DNA of 64,000 nt, from contig CAIQJF010000086.1 of the NCBI GenBank assembly GCA_903872075.1, positions 1 to 64,000 on the forward strand, in the 5' to 3' direction. Below, one piece after another: positions 19,708-28,155 of the stretch. Positions within the stretch are counted from its first letter, which is position 1, and every line of letters begins with the position of its first letter. Origin of the DNA: an uncultured Caulobacteraceae bacterium (GTDB taxonomy: Bacteria; Pseudomonadota; Alphaproteobacteria; Caulobacterales; Caulobacteraceae). Under the pieces are notes generated by a model that worked only from the letters and a program-made list of their open reading frames with translations, had not been told where the DNA came from and made no database searches. The position numbers and the translations under genes were made by a program.

Positions 19708-20007
19708 CTACCGCTCAGGCGCGCGCGGCACGTCTTCGATCTTGTCGGTCTTGTTGCGCGCCGCGACAGCCATATCAGTCCACTCCTGACGCGTGTGGCA
19801 GATCTTGTGAACACCGAGCCGGGTGCCCGTCTCTTCCTGCCGCTTGCAGATGACCACGTCCGGGTCGAGGCGCGATGCGGCAGTCGGCGCGGCGGGGGCC
19901 GGCAAAGGCGGCATCGGCGCGGGCGCGGCGGGGTCACCGGCCGCGAAAGCCGGCGCGCCGCAGAACAGCTGAACGGCGGCGAGAGCCGCGGCGAGCATGG
20001 GTCTCAT
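19708..20007 (-). CDS. Small exported protein with two cysteines
   Basis: 99 residues. A signal peptide (ending AFAA near residue 23) is followed by a Pro/Ala-rich linker (residues 24-45) and a conserved-looking core VICKRQEETGTRLGVHKIC then HTRQEW. Similar small proteins occur in Caulobacterales and sphingomonads, without known function. It sits alone on the minus strand between the TonB receptor terminator and the hydroxylase gene. Confidence 0.75.
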   Translation of the reverse strand: MRPMLAAALAAVQLFCGAPAFAAGDPAAPAPMPPLPAPAAPTAASRLDPDVVICKRQEETGTRLGVHKICHTRQEWTDMAVAARNKTDKIEDVPRAPER

Positions 20008-20059
20008 GGCGAAATCTCCGAGGGTCGACTAAAGTGGTTCCCGTCAATTCCTTTTAACG

Positions 20060-20078
20060 CGCCTTGATTTGCAAGGCG
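20060..20078. repeat. Inverted repeat upstream of the beta-hydroxylase gene
   Basis: CGCCTTG-ATTTG-CAAGGCG, 7-base half-sites, between the small exported protein and the hydroxylase gene, which diverge here. It could be an operator or a hairpin in the leader. Confidence 0.4.
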
Positions 20079-20130
20079 ACGGCGGGGGCCGGCGAATCCT
20101 TTCAGTTTGGTTCAAATTCAGAGGCAAAAC

Positions 20131-21321
20131 GTGTCCCACCCCCACAGCGCGACGGTTCACAACGCCGAAGCCGTCGCGGCCATGAAGGCCGGCCAGCCCA
20201 TCCAGGCCCGGGCCATGGCCGAGGAGGCGCTTCAGGACCATCCCGAGGACGCTTCGCTCTGGCTCAACCTGGCGGCGGCCTGCCGGGCCCTGGGCGACAT
20301 AGACGCCTCGCTCGGCGCGGTGGAAGGCGCGTTACGGGCGGAGCCGCGATCGTTTCTCGCCCTGCTGATGAAGGCCTCTCTGCTGGAGCGGCGGGGCGAC
20401 CTGCGACAGGCCGGCATCGGCTACGGGATCGCCCTGACCCAGGCGCCGCCGCCGGAACTTCTCGACCAGCCCACCCGCCGGGCCCTCGAGCACGCCCGCG
20501 CCTTCCACGCCGACTATGTGAGGGGCTTTCGCGAACGCCTCCTCGATGAGGTCTCCGACGCCAAGGGCCTGGGAAGAACGGCCGAGAGTCGTCGCATTGC
20601 CACCTTCGTCGACCATGTGATCGGACAGCGTCGAATCTTCCATCAGGCGCCGACGGCCTTCTACTACCCCGGCCTGCCCTCGATCGAATTCTATCCCCGC
20701 GAGGACTTCCCCTGGCTGGACGCCATCGAGGATGCGACCAACGCCGTGCGGCGCGAACTGCTCGAGGTCATGGCCGACGACTCGATCGCCGACCGCTTCA
20801 CGCCCTATGTGTCCTATCCCGACGGCGTGCCGCTGGACCAGTGGGCCGAGCTGAACCGCTCGCCGCGCTGGAGCGCGTTCTTTCTCAAGGATCAAGGGCT
20901 GCCCGTCGCGGGGAACGCCGAGCGGTGCCCGGCCACCATGGCCGCCCTGGCCGGCGCGCCGCAGCCGCAGGTGGTCCATCGCTCGCCGGCGGCCATGTTC
21001 TCCCAGTTGAAGCCGCGCACGCGCATTCCGCCGCACACAGGGGTCAGCAACACGCGTCTGGTGGTTCACCTGCCCCTGATCATCCCGTCGGACTGCGGCT
21101 TCCGGGTGGGCAACGACAGTCGTCCCTGGCACGAGGGGCAGGCCTGGGTGTTCGACGACACGATCGAACATGAGGCCTGGAACCTGAGCGACGTTCCGCG
21201 AACGATCCTGATCTTCGACATCTGGAGCCCGTTCCTGTCGCAGGTCGAGCGCGACCTCATCTCCCGCGTCACGGCGGCGGCGGACTCCTTCAACGAGGCC
21301 GCGCCCGACTCCAGCCTTTGA
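20131..21321 (+). CDS. TPR-containing aspartyl/asparaginyl beta-hydroxylase-like protein
   Basis: 396 residues from a GTG with GAGG 6 bases upstream. Residues 10-125 are TPR-like (MKAGQPIQARAMAEEALQDH, then LWLNLAAACRALGDIDASL). The C-terminal 190 residues form the AspH double-stranded beta-helix. The iron ligands of AspH are two histidines only; here these are His302 (PPHTG) and His347 (DDTIEHEAWN), with Arg357 for 2-oxoglutarate. The human enzyme has the same TPR-catalytic layout and hydroxylates Asp/Asn in EGF domains. No signal peptide or membrane segment is seen, so it acts in the cytoplasm. It is the first of four co-directional genes (gap to the next, 91 bases). Confidence 0.9.
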   Translation: MSHPHSATVHNAEAVAAMKAGQPIQARAMAEEALQDHPEDASLWLNLAAACRALGDIDASLGAVEGALRAEPRSFLALLMKASLLERRGDLRQAGIGYGIALTQAPPPELLDQPTRRALEHARAFHADYVRGFRERLLDEVSDAKGLGRTAESRRIATFVDHVIGQRRIFHQAPTAFYYPGLPSIEFYPREDFPWLDAIEDATNAVRRELLEVMADDSIADRFTPYVSYPDGVPLDQWAELNRSPRWSAFFLKDQGLPVAGNAERCPATMAALAGAPQPQVVHRSPAAMFSQLKPRTRIPPHTGVSNTRLVVHLPLIIPSDCGFRVGNDSRPWHEGQAWVFDDTIEHEAWNLSDVPRTILIFDIWSPFLSQVERDLISRVTAAADSFNEAAPDSSL

Positions 21322-21412
21322 CGGCGCCAGACGAGACCTCCGCAATGGCCCGCATGGACACTCGCGCGGCAAGTCGGCAGACTCGCGTCCCTATCTTCGA
21401 GGTGTTGGTCCC

Positions 21413-22378
21413 TTGACGCAGACAACCGACGTGACAGCGCCGCGCAACGCCGCGGACATGGCCGATCTCGGCGGCCGATTGTTGATCGGCCGCGACGCCC
21501 CCCGCAACCCTGAGCGCGGCCTGACCATGCTCAAGGCGGCGGTGGCCGCCGGAGACGCCGGGGCGGCGAGCCTGATGGCCGTTCTGCACGGCGCCGGCGC
21601 CTGGATGCCACAGAGCTGGGACCGCGCCCTGGATATGCTGGAGACCGCAGCCGTCCTGGGCGGCGCCGGCGCCCGGGGTCAGCTCCGCCTGCTGGGTGGC
21701 CCCGCGGGCGGCGAATCGCCCGACCACTGGCGCGCGCTGCGCCGGCGCATCGACCTGGCGCCCTGGCTGGCGGCGCCCAACCGCCGGGTGCTGTGGGAGG
21801 AGCCGCGCGTGCGGATGTCGGACGGCTTCGCGCCGGCCGGCGTCGGCCCCTGGATCATCAACAGCGTGCGCGGCAAGATGCGGCAAGCTCTGATGTACCA
21901 CGGCGACACCAAGACCGAGGTCGTCGATCCGCACCGCTCGTGCAGCGATTATGAGTTCGACCTGCTGGCGTCGGACCTGGTCCTGACCCTCGTGCGCCAC
22001 AGGATCGCCGCCGCAACAGGCCTGCCCGAGGCGGCCATGGAACCGCCCCGCGTGTTCCACTACGCGCTCGGCCAGGACATCAAGGCCCACTACGACCGGC
22101 TCAACGACGGCATCGGCAACTATGCCGGCAGCGGCTATCAGGGCGACCGGATCGTCACCTTCCTGCTCTATCTGAACGACGATTTCGACGGCGGGGAACT
22201 GGAGTTCCCCCTGGTCGGGCAAAGGTTCAAGGGCCATGAGGGAGACGCCATCTATTTCGCCCATGTCGATCAGACCGGCGGACCGGATAAAAAGAGCCTG
22301 CACGCCGGCCTGCCGATCCGGCGGGGCGAGAAATGGGTCCTCTCTCAGTGGATTCACGACCGGCCGTTGACCACGTGA
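21413..22378 (+). CDS. 2OG-Fe(II) oxygenase, prolyl-4-hydroxylase type, with Sel1-like N-terminus
   Basis: 321 residues, starting with TTG 8 bases after GAGGTG. Residues 30-95 resemble two Sel1/TPR-like repeats (GLTMLKAAVAAGDAGAASLM and ALDMLETAAVLGGAGARGQL). The catalytic domain (about 200-321) has the facial triad His226-x-Asp228 (AHYDRL) and His297 (SLHAGLP), with Lys307 to bind 2-oxoglutarate. The family hydroxylates proline or other residues in peptides, or free substrates. It lies between the AspH-like and sulfotransferase genes. Confidence 0.9.
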   Translation: MTQTTDVTAPRNAADMADLGGRLLIGRDAPRNPERGLTMLKAAVAAGDAGAASLMAVLHGAGAWMPQSWDRALDMLETAAVLGGAGARGQLRLLGGPAGGESPDHWRALRRRIDLAPWLAAPNRRVLWEEPRVRMSDGFAPAGVGPWIINSVRGKMRQALMYHGDTKTEVVDPHRSCSDYEFDLLASDLVLTLVRHRIAAATGLPEAAMEPPRVFHYALGQDIKAHYDRLNDGIGNYAGSGYQGDRIVTFLLYLNDDFDGGELEFPLVGQRFKGHEGDAIYFAHVDQTGGPDKKSLHAGLPIRRGEKWVLSQWIHDRPLTT

Positions 22379-22475
22379 CGGCCGACGCCTTTGCGGCCCT
22401 GCCGAATGATGCGAAGCCCTGGCTTCGCGCCAGAATCCCAAGGTTTGCCTCCATGTTCCAGATCGCGGCCCGGCC

Positions 22476-24101
22476 ATGAGCCTGCTCGACGACGTCAACA
22501 CCGCCATCTCCGCCGGCGCCTTCGATCGGGCCGCGGATCTGGCCGCGACCGCGCTGGACGAGGGCGAGCGCGACGCCGCCCTGTTCAACATCCTGGGCTT
22601 TCGGGAGTCCGAGGCGGGCCGCTACCGACCGGCCCTGGCGCTGCTGGATCAGGGTCTGGCCCTGGCGCCCCAGGACGCCAACCTGCTCTATTCGCGCGGT
22701 TTCTGCCTGTTCCGGCTAGGACGCGACGAAGAGGCCCTGGGCGCCTTCAACGCCGCCCTGGATGTGCGGCCACACTATGCAGCCCCCCTGCACCACAAGG
22801 GGATGATCTATGAGCGCAACGGCCAGGACGACGCAGCCGAACGCTTCTACGCCGAGGCTCAGGCCTGTGATCCGCGCTACGAGGACCCCTATGCGGGCCT
22901 GGCCTCCGTCGCGGCCACGCGTGGCGATTTCGTCCGGGCGCGAGACCTTGCCCAGCGCGCCCTGGCCATCAGCCCTGGCCACACCACCGCTCACCTCGCC
23001 CTGGCCAAGGCCGAGTTCGACGAAGGCCGGTTCGAGACCGTCGTCGCCCGGCTGGAGCCCATCCTCGCCGACCCCGGCCTCGACAACGCCGACCGTCCGG
23101 CCTTCCTGGCCCTGCTCGGCGACGCCCTCGATGGCCTGAAGCGACCCGACGAGGCCTTCGCCGCCTGGACGCAGGGCAAGGCCCTGTCACAGGCGCAATA
23201 TGCCGGCACGCCGCTGGCCGAGACCGCCCATCGCCATCTTGCGCAACTCGCGGCGTTGAGACCCGTCGTCGACACGCTGGGGGCGTTTCCGCCCGGCGAC
23301 CTGGCGCCCGCTCCCGGCGGCCCGAAAGCCCATATCTTCCTCGTGGGCTTTCCGCGCTCCGGCACGACCCTGCTGGAACAGGTCCTGGCCAGCCATGACG
23401 AGGTGGTGACCCTTGAGGAGCGGCCTTTGCTGGAGACGGCGGAGCTGGAGTTCCTGAGCACGCCCGAGGGGCTCAGCAGGCTGATGGCGGCCGGGGACGA
23501 CCTGCTCGACCCCTACCGGGAACTCTACTGGCGGCTTGTGGCGGACCATGGCCTCGACGTGCGCGGCAAGGTGTTCATCGACAAGCTGCCGCTGGCCAGC
23601 CTACTGATCCCCCTGATCGCCCGGCTGTTCCCCGGCGCGCGATTCCTGTTCGCCGAGCGCGATCCCCGGGACGTGGTCCTGAGCTGCTTCCGCCGGGCCT
23701 TCAAGATCAACCCGGGCATGTACCAGTTCGTCACCCTCGACGGCGCGGCGCGGTTCTATGACGGGGTCATGAGCCTCGCACACGTGTATCGGGGCCTGGT
23801 CGCCGACCGCGTGCATGCGGTCCGCTACGAGGCCCTCGTGGCCGATTTCGAGGGCGAAACGCGGGCCATCTGCGACTTCATCGGCCTGCCCTGGACGGAA
23901 AGCCTGCGCGACTTCGCCGCCACCGCGCGAGGCCGCACTATCCGCACGCCCAGCGCCGCGCAAGTTCGCAAGGGGCTTTACGCCACGGGCGCCGGCCAGT
24001 GGCGGCGCTACGAGAGCCAGCTGGCGCCGGTGTTGCCGATCCTGGCGCCCTGGGTTTCGGCCCTCGGCTATGACACGTCGGATGAAGAGGTCGCCCCATG
24101 A
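22476..24101 (+). CDS. TPR-containing sulfotransferase
   Basis: 541 residues. About six TPR-like repeats fill residues 5-240 (for example LYSRGFCLFRLGRDEEALGA, LHHKGMIYERNGQDDAAERF). The sulfotransferase domain has FPRSGTTLLEQ near residue 292 for the PAPS 5'-phosphosulfate and AERDPRDVVLSCF near 395 for the 3'-phosphate. It is a paralogue of the gene at 11972-13594, with the same layout and a shared C-terminal segment (RTIRTPSAAQV here; RSIATPSATQV there). TPRs suggest that the acceptor is a peptide or protein. It overlaps the next gene by 4 bases (ATGA). Confidence 0.9.
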   Translation: MSLLDDVNTAISAGAFDRAADLAATALDEGERDAALFNILGFRESEAGRYRPALALLDQGLALAPQDANLLYSRGFCLFRLGRDEEALGAFNAALDVRPHYAAPLHHKGMIYERNGQDDAAERFYAEAQACDPRYEDPYAGLASVAATRGDFVRARDLAQRALAISPGHTTAHLALAKAEFDEGRFETVVARLEPILADPGLDNADRPAFLALLGDALDGLKRPDEAFAAWTQGKALSQAQYAGTPLAETAHRHLAQLAALRPVVDTLGAFPPGDLAPAPGGPKAHIFLVGFPRSGTTLLEQVLASHDEVVTLEERPLLETAELEFLSTPEGLSRLMAAGDDLLDPYRELYWRLVADHGLDVRGKVFIDKLPLASLLIPLIARLFPGARFLFAERDPRDVVLSCFRRAFKINPGMYQFVTLDGAARFYDGVMSLAHVYRGLVADRVHAVRYEALVADFEGETRAICDFIGLPWTESLRDFAATARGRTIRTPSAAQVRKGLYATGAGQWRRYESQLAPVLPILAPWVSALGYDTSDEEVAP

Positions 24102-25813
24102 CGACTGCCGCCCCCACCCTCGGTGAAATCCAGAACCGGCTCGAGACCGCGAGCAAGCTGCTGCGCGACGGCCGCCGGGCCGAGGCCGTGGCCGCCCTGC
24201 GCGTGCTCATCGCCATGGCGCCCCGCGTCTCCGAGGCGCACCGCCTGCTGGGCGTGGCCCTGGGCGAGATGAGCGAACTGCCGGCGGCCGAGGCCGCCTA
24301 TCGCGCCGCCCTGGCCCTGGACCCGCGCTCGGCCCGCGCCGCCACCGGCCTGACCGAGGTGCTGCTGGCGGTGGATCGGGGTCCCGAGGCCATCGCCCTG
24401 CTTGAGCCGTTCGTGAACGATCAGACCAGCAATCTGAGCCTTCTGACCTATCTGGGCCTGGCCTTGCAGGCGGCCAACCGCGCTGAAGAAGCGGTGCCGA
24501 TCCTTCGCCGGGCCACCTGGGCCGCGCCGGACAGCGCCGTGGCCGACCATAACCTGGCCAGCGCGCTGGGCGACGTGCAGAACTTCGTCGAAAGCGAAGT
24601 GGCGATCCGCCGCGCCCGCGCCCGCGGCCTCGACGCCCCGGAGATGTGGCTGGTGTGGGCCAGGTCCGTGTGCGGCCAGGGCCGTCTCGGCGAGGCCGAG
24701 GCGCTCTATGTCGAAGCGATCAAGCGCAAACCCAACTTCGAGAAGGCCATCGCCGAACTGGCCCATACCGTGTGGATGCACACCGGCCAGCGCGAGCCGA
24801 CCCTGAAGGTGTTCGAGGACGTGTTCTCGCGGACGCCGGCGGCGCCGGAACTTCTGCTTCAGAAAGCCAAGCTGCTGGACACCATGGGCGATGTCGCCGG
24901 CGCCTATGAGGTGCTGATGCAGGCCCTGGCCCTGAGGGACGACGCGGCCATCCACCTGCCCGCGGCCCAGCTCGCCGTTCACTTCGATCCGGAGAAGGCC
25001 CTGCACCACGCCCAGCGCACCCTGGCGCTGCAGCCTGACGTCCCCTCGCACAGCGCCGCCCTGTGCCAGGTCAACCTGGCCCTTGGCCGCGCCGACGAGG
25101 CGGCGGTCATCGCCGAGGACCTCTGCCGCCGCCTGCCGGACGATCAGTACTCCATCGCTCTGCTGGCCACGGCCTGGCGGATGATGGGCGACCCGCGCTA
25201 CCGCCGACTCTACGACTATGACACTTTCGTCGGCCGGTCGATGATCGACACGCCGCAGGGCTGGCCGAACCTTGAGAGCTATCTCGCCGACCTGCGCGAG
25301 GCGCTGCAGCCGCTGCACAGCTTCAGGGGACATCCGGCCGGCCAGTCCCTGCGCCACGGCTCACAGACCCAGCAGGACCTCACCCGCTCGGACCACCCGG
25401 CGATCCGGGCCTTCTTCAAGGCCATCGACTATCCGATCCGCCGGCACATCAAGTCGCTCGGTCCTGGCGCCGATCCGGTCCGGCGGCGGCAGACCAAGGC
25501 CTATGACTTCAACGGCGTCTGGTCGATCAAGCTCCAGCCGGTGGGATTCCACGTCAACCACCTGCATTCCAAAGGCTGGTTCTCGTCGGCTTGCCACATC
25601 GAACTGCCCCGGGCCATCGACCGTGAGCCGGAGGGCTGGCTGAAGTTCGGCGAGCCGGGCATCCCCACCAAGCCGCACCTCGATCCGGAAATGATGGTGA
25701 AGCCCAGGCCGGGCCAGCTGGTGTTGTTCCCCTCCTATATGTGGCACGGCACCGTGCCCTTCACCGGCGACGAGGAACGTCTGACCATCGCCTTCGACGT
25801 CGTACCGGCCTGA
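24098..25813 (+). CDS. TPR-containing 2OG-Fe(II) oxygenase (PF13759-like)
   Basis: 571 residues. Residues 5-350 are a long TPR array (EAHRLLGVALGEMSELPAAE, LTYLGLALQAANRAEEAVP and more). The C-terminal 200 residues match the putative 2OG-Fe(II) oxygenase group that includes TIGR02466: GFHVNHLHSKGW near residue 488 gives the first iron ligands, and MWHGTVPF near 548 followed by RLTIAFDVVP gives the second histidine and the 2OG arginine. There is no export signal. It is translationally coupled to the sulfotransferase, so both probably act on the same target. It ends one base from the convergent sppA stop. Confidence 0.88.
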   Translation: MTTAAPTLGEIQNRLETASKLLRDGRRAEAVAALRVLIAMAPRVSEAHRLLGVALGEMSELPAAEAAYRAALALDPRSARAATGLTEVLLAVDRGPEAIALLEPFVNDQTSNLSLLTYLGLALQAANRAEEAVPILRRATWAAPDSAVADHNLASALGDVQNFVESEVAIRRARARGLDAPEMWLVWARSVCGQGRLGEAEALYVEAIKRKPNFEKAIAELAHTVWMHTGQREPTLKVFEDVFSRTPAAPELLLQKAKLLDTMGDVAGAYEVLMQALALRDDAAIHLPAAQLAVHFDPEKALHHAQRTLALQPDVPSHSAALCQVNLALGRADEAAVIAEDLCRRLPDDQYSIALLATAWRMMGDPRYRRLYDYDTFVGRSMIDTPQGWPNLESYLADLREALQPLHSFRGHPAGQSLRHGSQTQQDLTRSDHPAIRAFFKAIDYPIRRHIKSLGPGADPVRRRQTKAYDFNGVWSIKLQPVGFHVNHLHSKGWFSSACHIELPRAIDREPEGWLKFGEPGIPTKPHLDPEMMVKPRPGQLVLFPSYMWHGTVPFTGDEERLTIAFDVVPA

Positions 25814-25814
25814 G

Positions 25815-27599
25815 TTAGTCCGACAGGCCGGGCGCCAGCACAGTCGCCCCGGCGGCGCGCAGGCGGGCTTCGCCGACATGGGCGGCGATCGCCCGGGCGG
25901 CGGGGTCGTCGGCGAGCCCGGCCATGGCGGCCAGAATGTGCGCGCCCTCAGCCGCGCCGCCGAACATTCGCCTCAGGGAATTGAAGGGTGAGGACTCGCT
26001 GTTGAAGGACTTCAGCCGCGCCAGGCCCTTGATCCCGCCAAGCCGCTTGGCCTCGTCAACGGCGTCGTAGAAGCCGCCGAGGCGGTCGACGAGGCCGAGG
26101 CCCCGCGCCTGAGCGCCCGTCCACACCCGGCCCTGGGCGATCTCGCGCACGCGCGATTCGGGCAGGTGACGGCCTTGGGCCACGCGACGAACGAAACCGT
26201 TATAGATGCCGTCCATCCAGGCGGAGAAGGCGGCGCGCTGAGCCGGATTCATGACCGCGCGCGACGAGAAGGCGTCGGCATAGTCGCCGCCGACCTTCAC
26301 CCCGCGCATATCGACCCCGAATTTCGAAAGGGCCTCGCCCAGCGCGAACTTGCCGCCGAAGACACCGATGGAGCCGGTGAGCGTCGCGGGCTGGGCGATG
26401 ATTTCGGAGGCCTGGGAGGCGATCCAGTAGCCGCCAGACGCGCCATAGGCGCCCATGGAGACCACCACCGGCTTCCCGGCCGCCTTGGCCGCGCGGACCG
26501 AGGCGAGAATCTGTTCCGAGGCCGTGTCCGATCCCCCCGGCGAGGAAACCCGGAAGACGATGGCCTTGACGTCCGAATCGTCGATCGCCGCCTGAAAGGC
26601 CTTCTCCACATCGTCGGACCGGATCGTCGCGCCGCCGCCCAGCGGGCTCGGCGCGGAGGGGCCTTCGCCTGTCATGATCGCGCCCTCGACCGAGATCACC
26701 GCCACCGTCGGCTTGCCGCCGACGCCACCCGGCGTGCGATCGACCTGGCTTGCGTAGTCGTCGAAGGGCACGAGTTTGGCGCCCGCGCCGGCCCTGGCGA
26801 GGGTGGCGGCCTGGGCCTCCTTCACCTGGCCCACATGATCGATCAGGCGCTTGTCCAGGGCGACCTCGGCGGCGTAAGGCCCGGCCTCGATCACCGCCCG
26901 CAGGTCGGCGGGCGCGCGACCGCGATCCTGGGCCACGGCCGCCAGGGTGGAGCCATAGATCGAGCCCATCCACGACAGTTCCGACTCGCGGTGCGCCGGG
27001 GTGTAGTCGTCGTAGAGGAAGGGATTTACGGCGGTCTTGTAGCCGTAGCGCTGCTGATAGTCGGGCCGGATGGCGTGGCGGTCGAAGAAGCCCTTGAAGA
27101 ACATGTCGTCGTGGGAGATCCCCACGGCCTGGAAGCTGGACGCCGGCTGCATCCAGATCTCGTTGGACGCCGCCGCCAGTTCGTAGGTCGAAAGGGCGCT
27201 GCCCTCGGCGTAGAGGCCCTGGCCGTGCGTCACGATGGTCTTGCCGGCCGCCCGGAAGCGCTTGAACGCGCCGCGCAGTTCGTCGGCCGCGGCCGGCTGC
27301 AGGCCCCCTTCGGGCAGGCGCACGAAGAGGCCCTTGATATGGTCGTCCTTCTCGGCGGCGCGCAGGATCTGCTCAATCCCGATCACCGAACCGGTATGGC
27401 CCGAAAAGACGGCAAACGGGTTCTGGCCCGGCTGGTCGGTGAGGCCGCTCCGCAGATCCAGGGACAGCACGGTGTGGTCGGCCAAAGGCGCCGGCCGCGA
27501 CGCCGCGGTCGCCCAGGCGATCAACAGAATCGGAACCCCGACAAAGAACAGGGCGAGGCCCACGAACACGCCGGCAATGGTGGTGAGAAACGACTTCAT
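25815..27599 (-). CDS. sppA: Signal peptide peptidase SppA, 67K type
   Basis: 594 residues from the ATG (an in-frame GTG lies 9 bases upstream). One N-terminal membrane anchor (residues 3-32) holds the protein at the inner membrane with its bulk in the periplasm. It is a tandem ClpP-fold protease with a Ser-Lys dyad: Lys near residue 188 in YGYKTAVNP from the N-terminal repeat and Ser near 386 in GAYGASGGYW from the C-terminal repeat, the same arrangement as E. coli SppA. It degrades cleaved signal peptides. No operon partner is seen. Confidence 0.95.
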   Translation of the reverse strand: MKSFLTTIAGVFVGLALFFVGVPILLIAWATAASRPAPLADHTVLSLDLRSGLTDQPGQNPFAVFSGHTGSVIGIEQILRAAEKDDHIKGLFVRLPEGGLQPAAADELRGAFKRFRAAGKTIVTHGQGLYAEGSALSTYELAAASNEIWMQPASSFQAVGISHDDMFFKGFFDRHAIRPDYQQRYGYKTAVNPFLYDDYTPAHRESELSWMGSIYGSTLAAVAQDRGRAPADLRAVIEAGPYAAEVALDKRLIDHVGQVKEAQAATLARAGAGAKLVPFDDYASQVDRTPGGVGGKPTVAVISVEGAIMTGEGPSAPSPLGGGATIRSDDVEKAFQAAIDDSDVKAIVFRVSSPGGSDTASEQILASVRAAKAAGKPVVVSMGAYGASGGYWIASQASEIIAQPATLTGSIGVFGGKFALGEALSKFGVDMRGVKVGGDYADAFSSRAVMNPAQRAAFSAWMDGIYNGFVRRVAQGRHLPESRVREIAQGRVWTGAQARGLGLVDRLGGFYDAVDEAKRLGGIKGLARLKSFNSESSPFNSLRRMFGGAAEGAHILAAMAGLADDPAARAIAAHVGEARLRAAGATVLAPGLSD

Positions 27600-27680
27600 G
27601 CGACGCACCCCGCCATGACCCTGGGTCAGGATGCAAGCCTCACCGGGCCGATTCGGCCAAGGAAAGATGGGCGGGAAGGA

Positions 27681-27757
27681 TGGTCGGAGTGGCAGGATTC
27701 GAACCTGCGACCCCCGCGTCCCGAACGCGGTGCTCTACCAGACTGAGCCACACTCCG
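27681..27757 (-). tRNA. tRNA-Pro (anticodon CGG)
   Basis: 77 bases including an encoded CCA. The acceptor stem CGGAGTG / CACTCCG closes the molecule. The anticodon stem CCGCG / CGCGG encloses loop TTCGGGA, giving anticodon CGG. The T arm GCAGGTTCGAATCCTGC is perfect. Confidence 0.97.
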
Positions 27758-27901
27758 ATTGAAGAGCGGGCCTTATAGAGGACGCCCCCCGGGGTCGCAA
27801 GCGGCTCCGGAAGATAGAAAACACCCAGGCGTTGCATGCGCCGCCGCGCCGCGCTATCTGAGCGCCCTCGCGAGCCCGGACGGCTAAGCCGCCCTCGCCG
27901 C

Positions 27902-27975
27902 TGGGGAATGGTGTAATGGTAACACAGCGGTTTTTGGTACCGTCGTTCTAGGTTCGAGTCCTAGTTCCCCAGCCA
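27902..27975 (+). tRNA. tRNA-Gln (anticodon TTG)
   Basis: 74 bases including CCA. Acceptor stem TGGGGAA / TTCCCCA; anticodon loop TTTTGGT reads TTG (codon CAA); the T arm CTAGGTTCGAGTCCTAG is perfect. It is divergent from tRNA-Pro, with 144 bases between them and no gene in the gap. Confidence 0.96.
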
Positions 27976-28072
27976 CGCGCGGCCCTTGATCGGGCGGTCG
28001 CAAACATCCCTCGGATGACCCCGATGAACCTCCGCCCGCCCAGGGCGTTAGATGAACGGCTCACAACAGCCT

Positions 28073-28094
28073 GTTCAAGGCCGGTTCAGCGCCG
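28073..28094 (+). promoter_or_regulatory. 11-base tandem direct repeat upstream of an exported-protein gene
   Basis: GTTCAAGGCCG is followed directly by GTTCAGCGCCG (9 of 11 bases identical), one helical turn apart, 61 bases before the start of the next gene. In-phase direct repeats are the usual form of OmpR-type response regulator sites. The regulator is unknown. Confidence 0.4.
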
Positions 28095-28155
28095 GGCCTT
28101 TAGATCAGACCCACGGACCGACACCGGCCCGCCTGATCAATCTGGGAAAACGACC

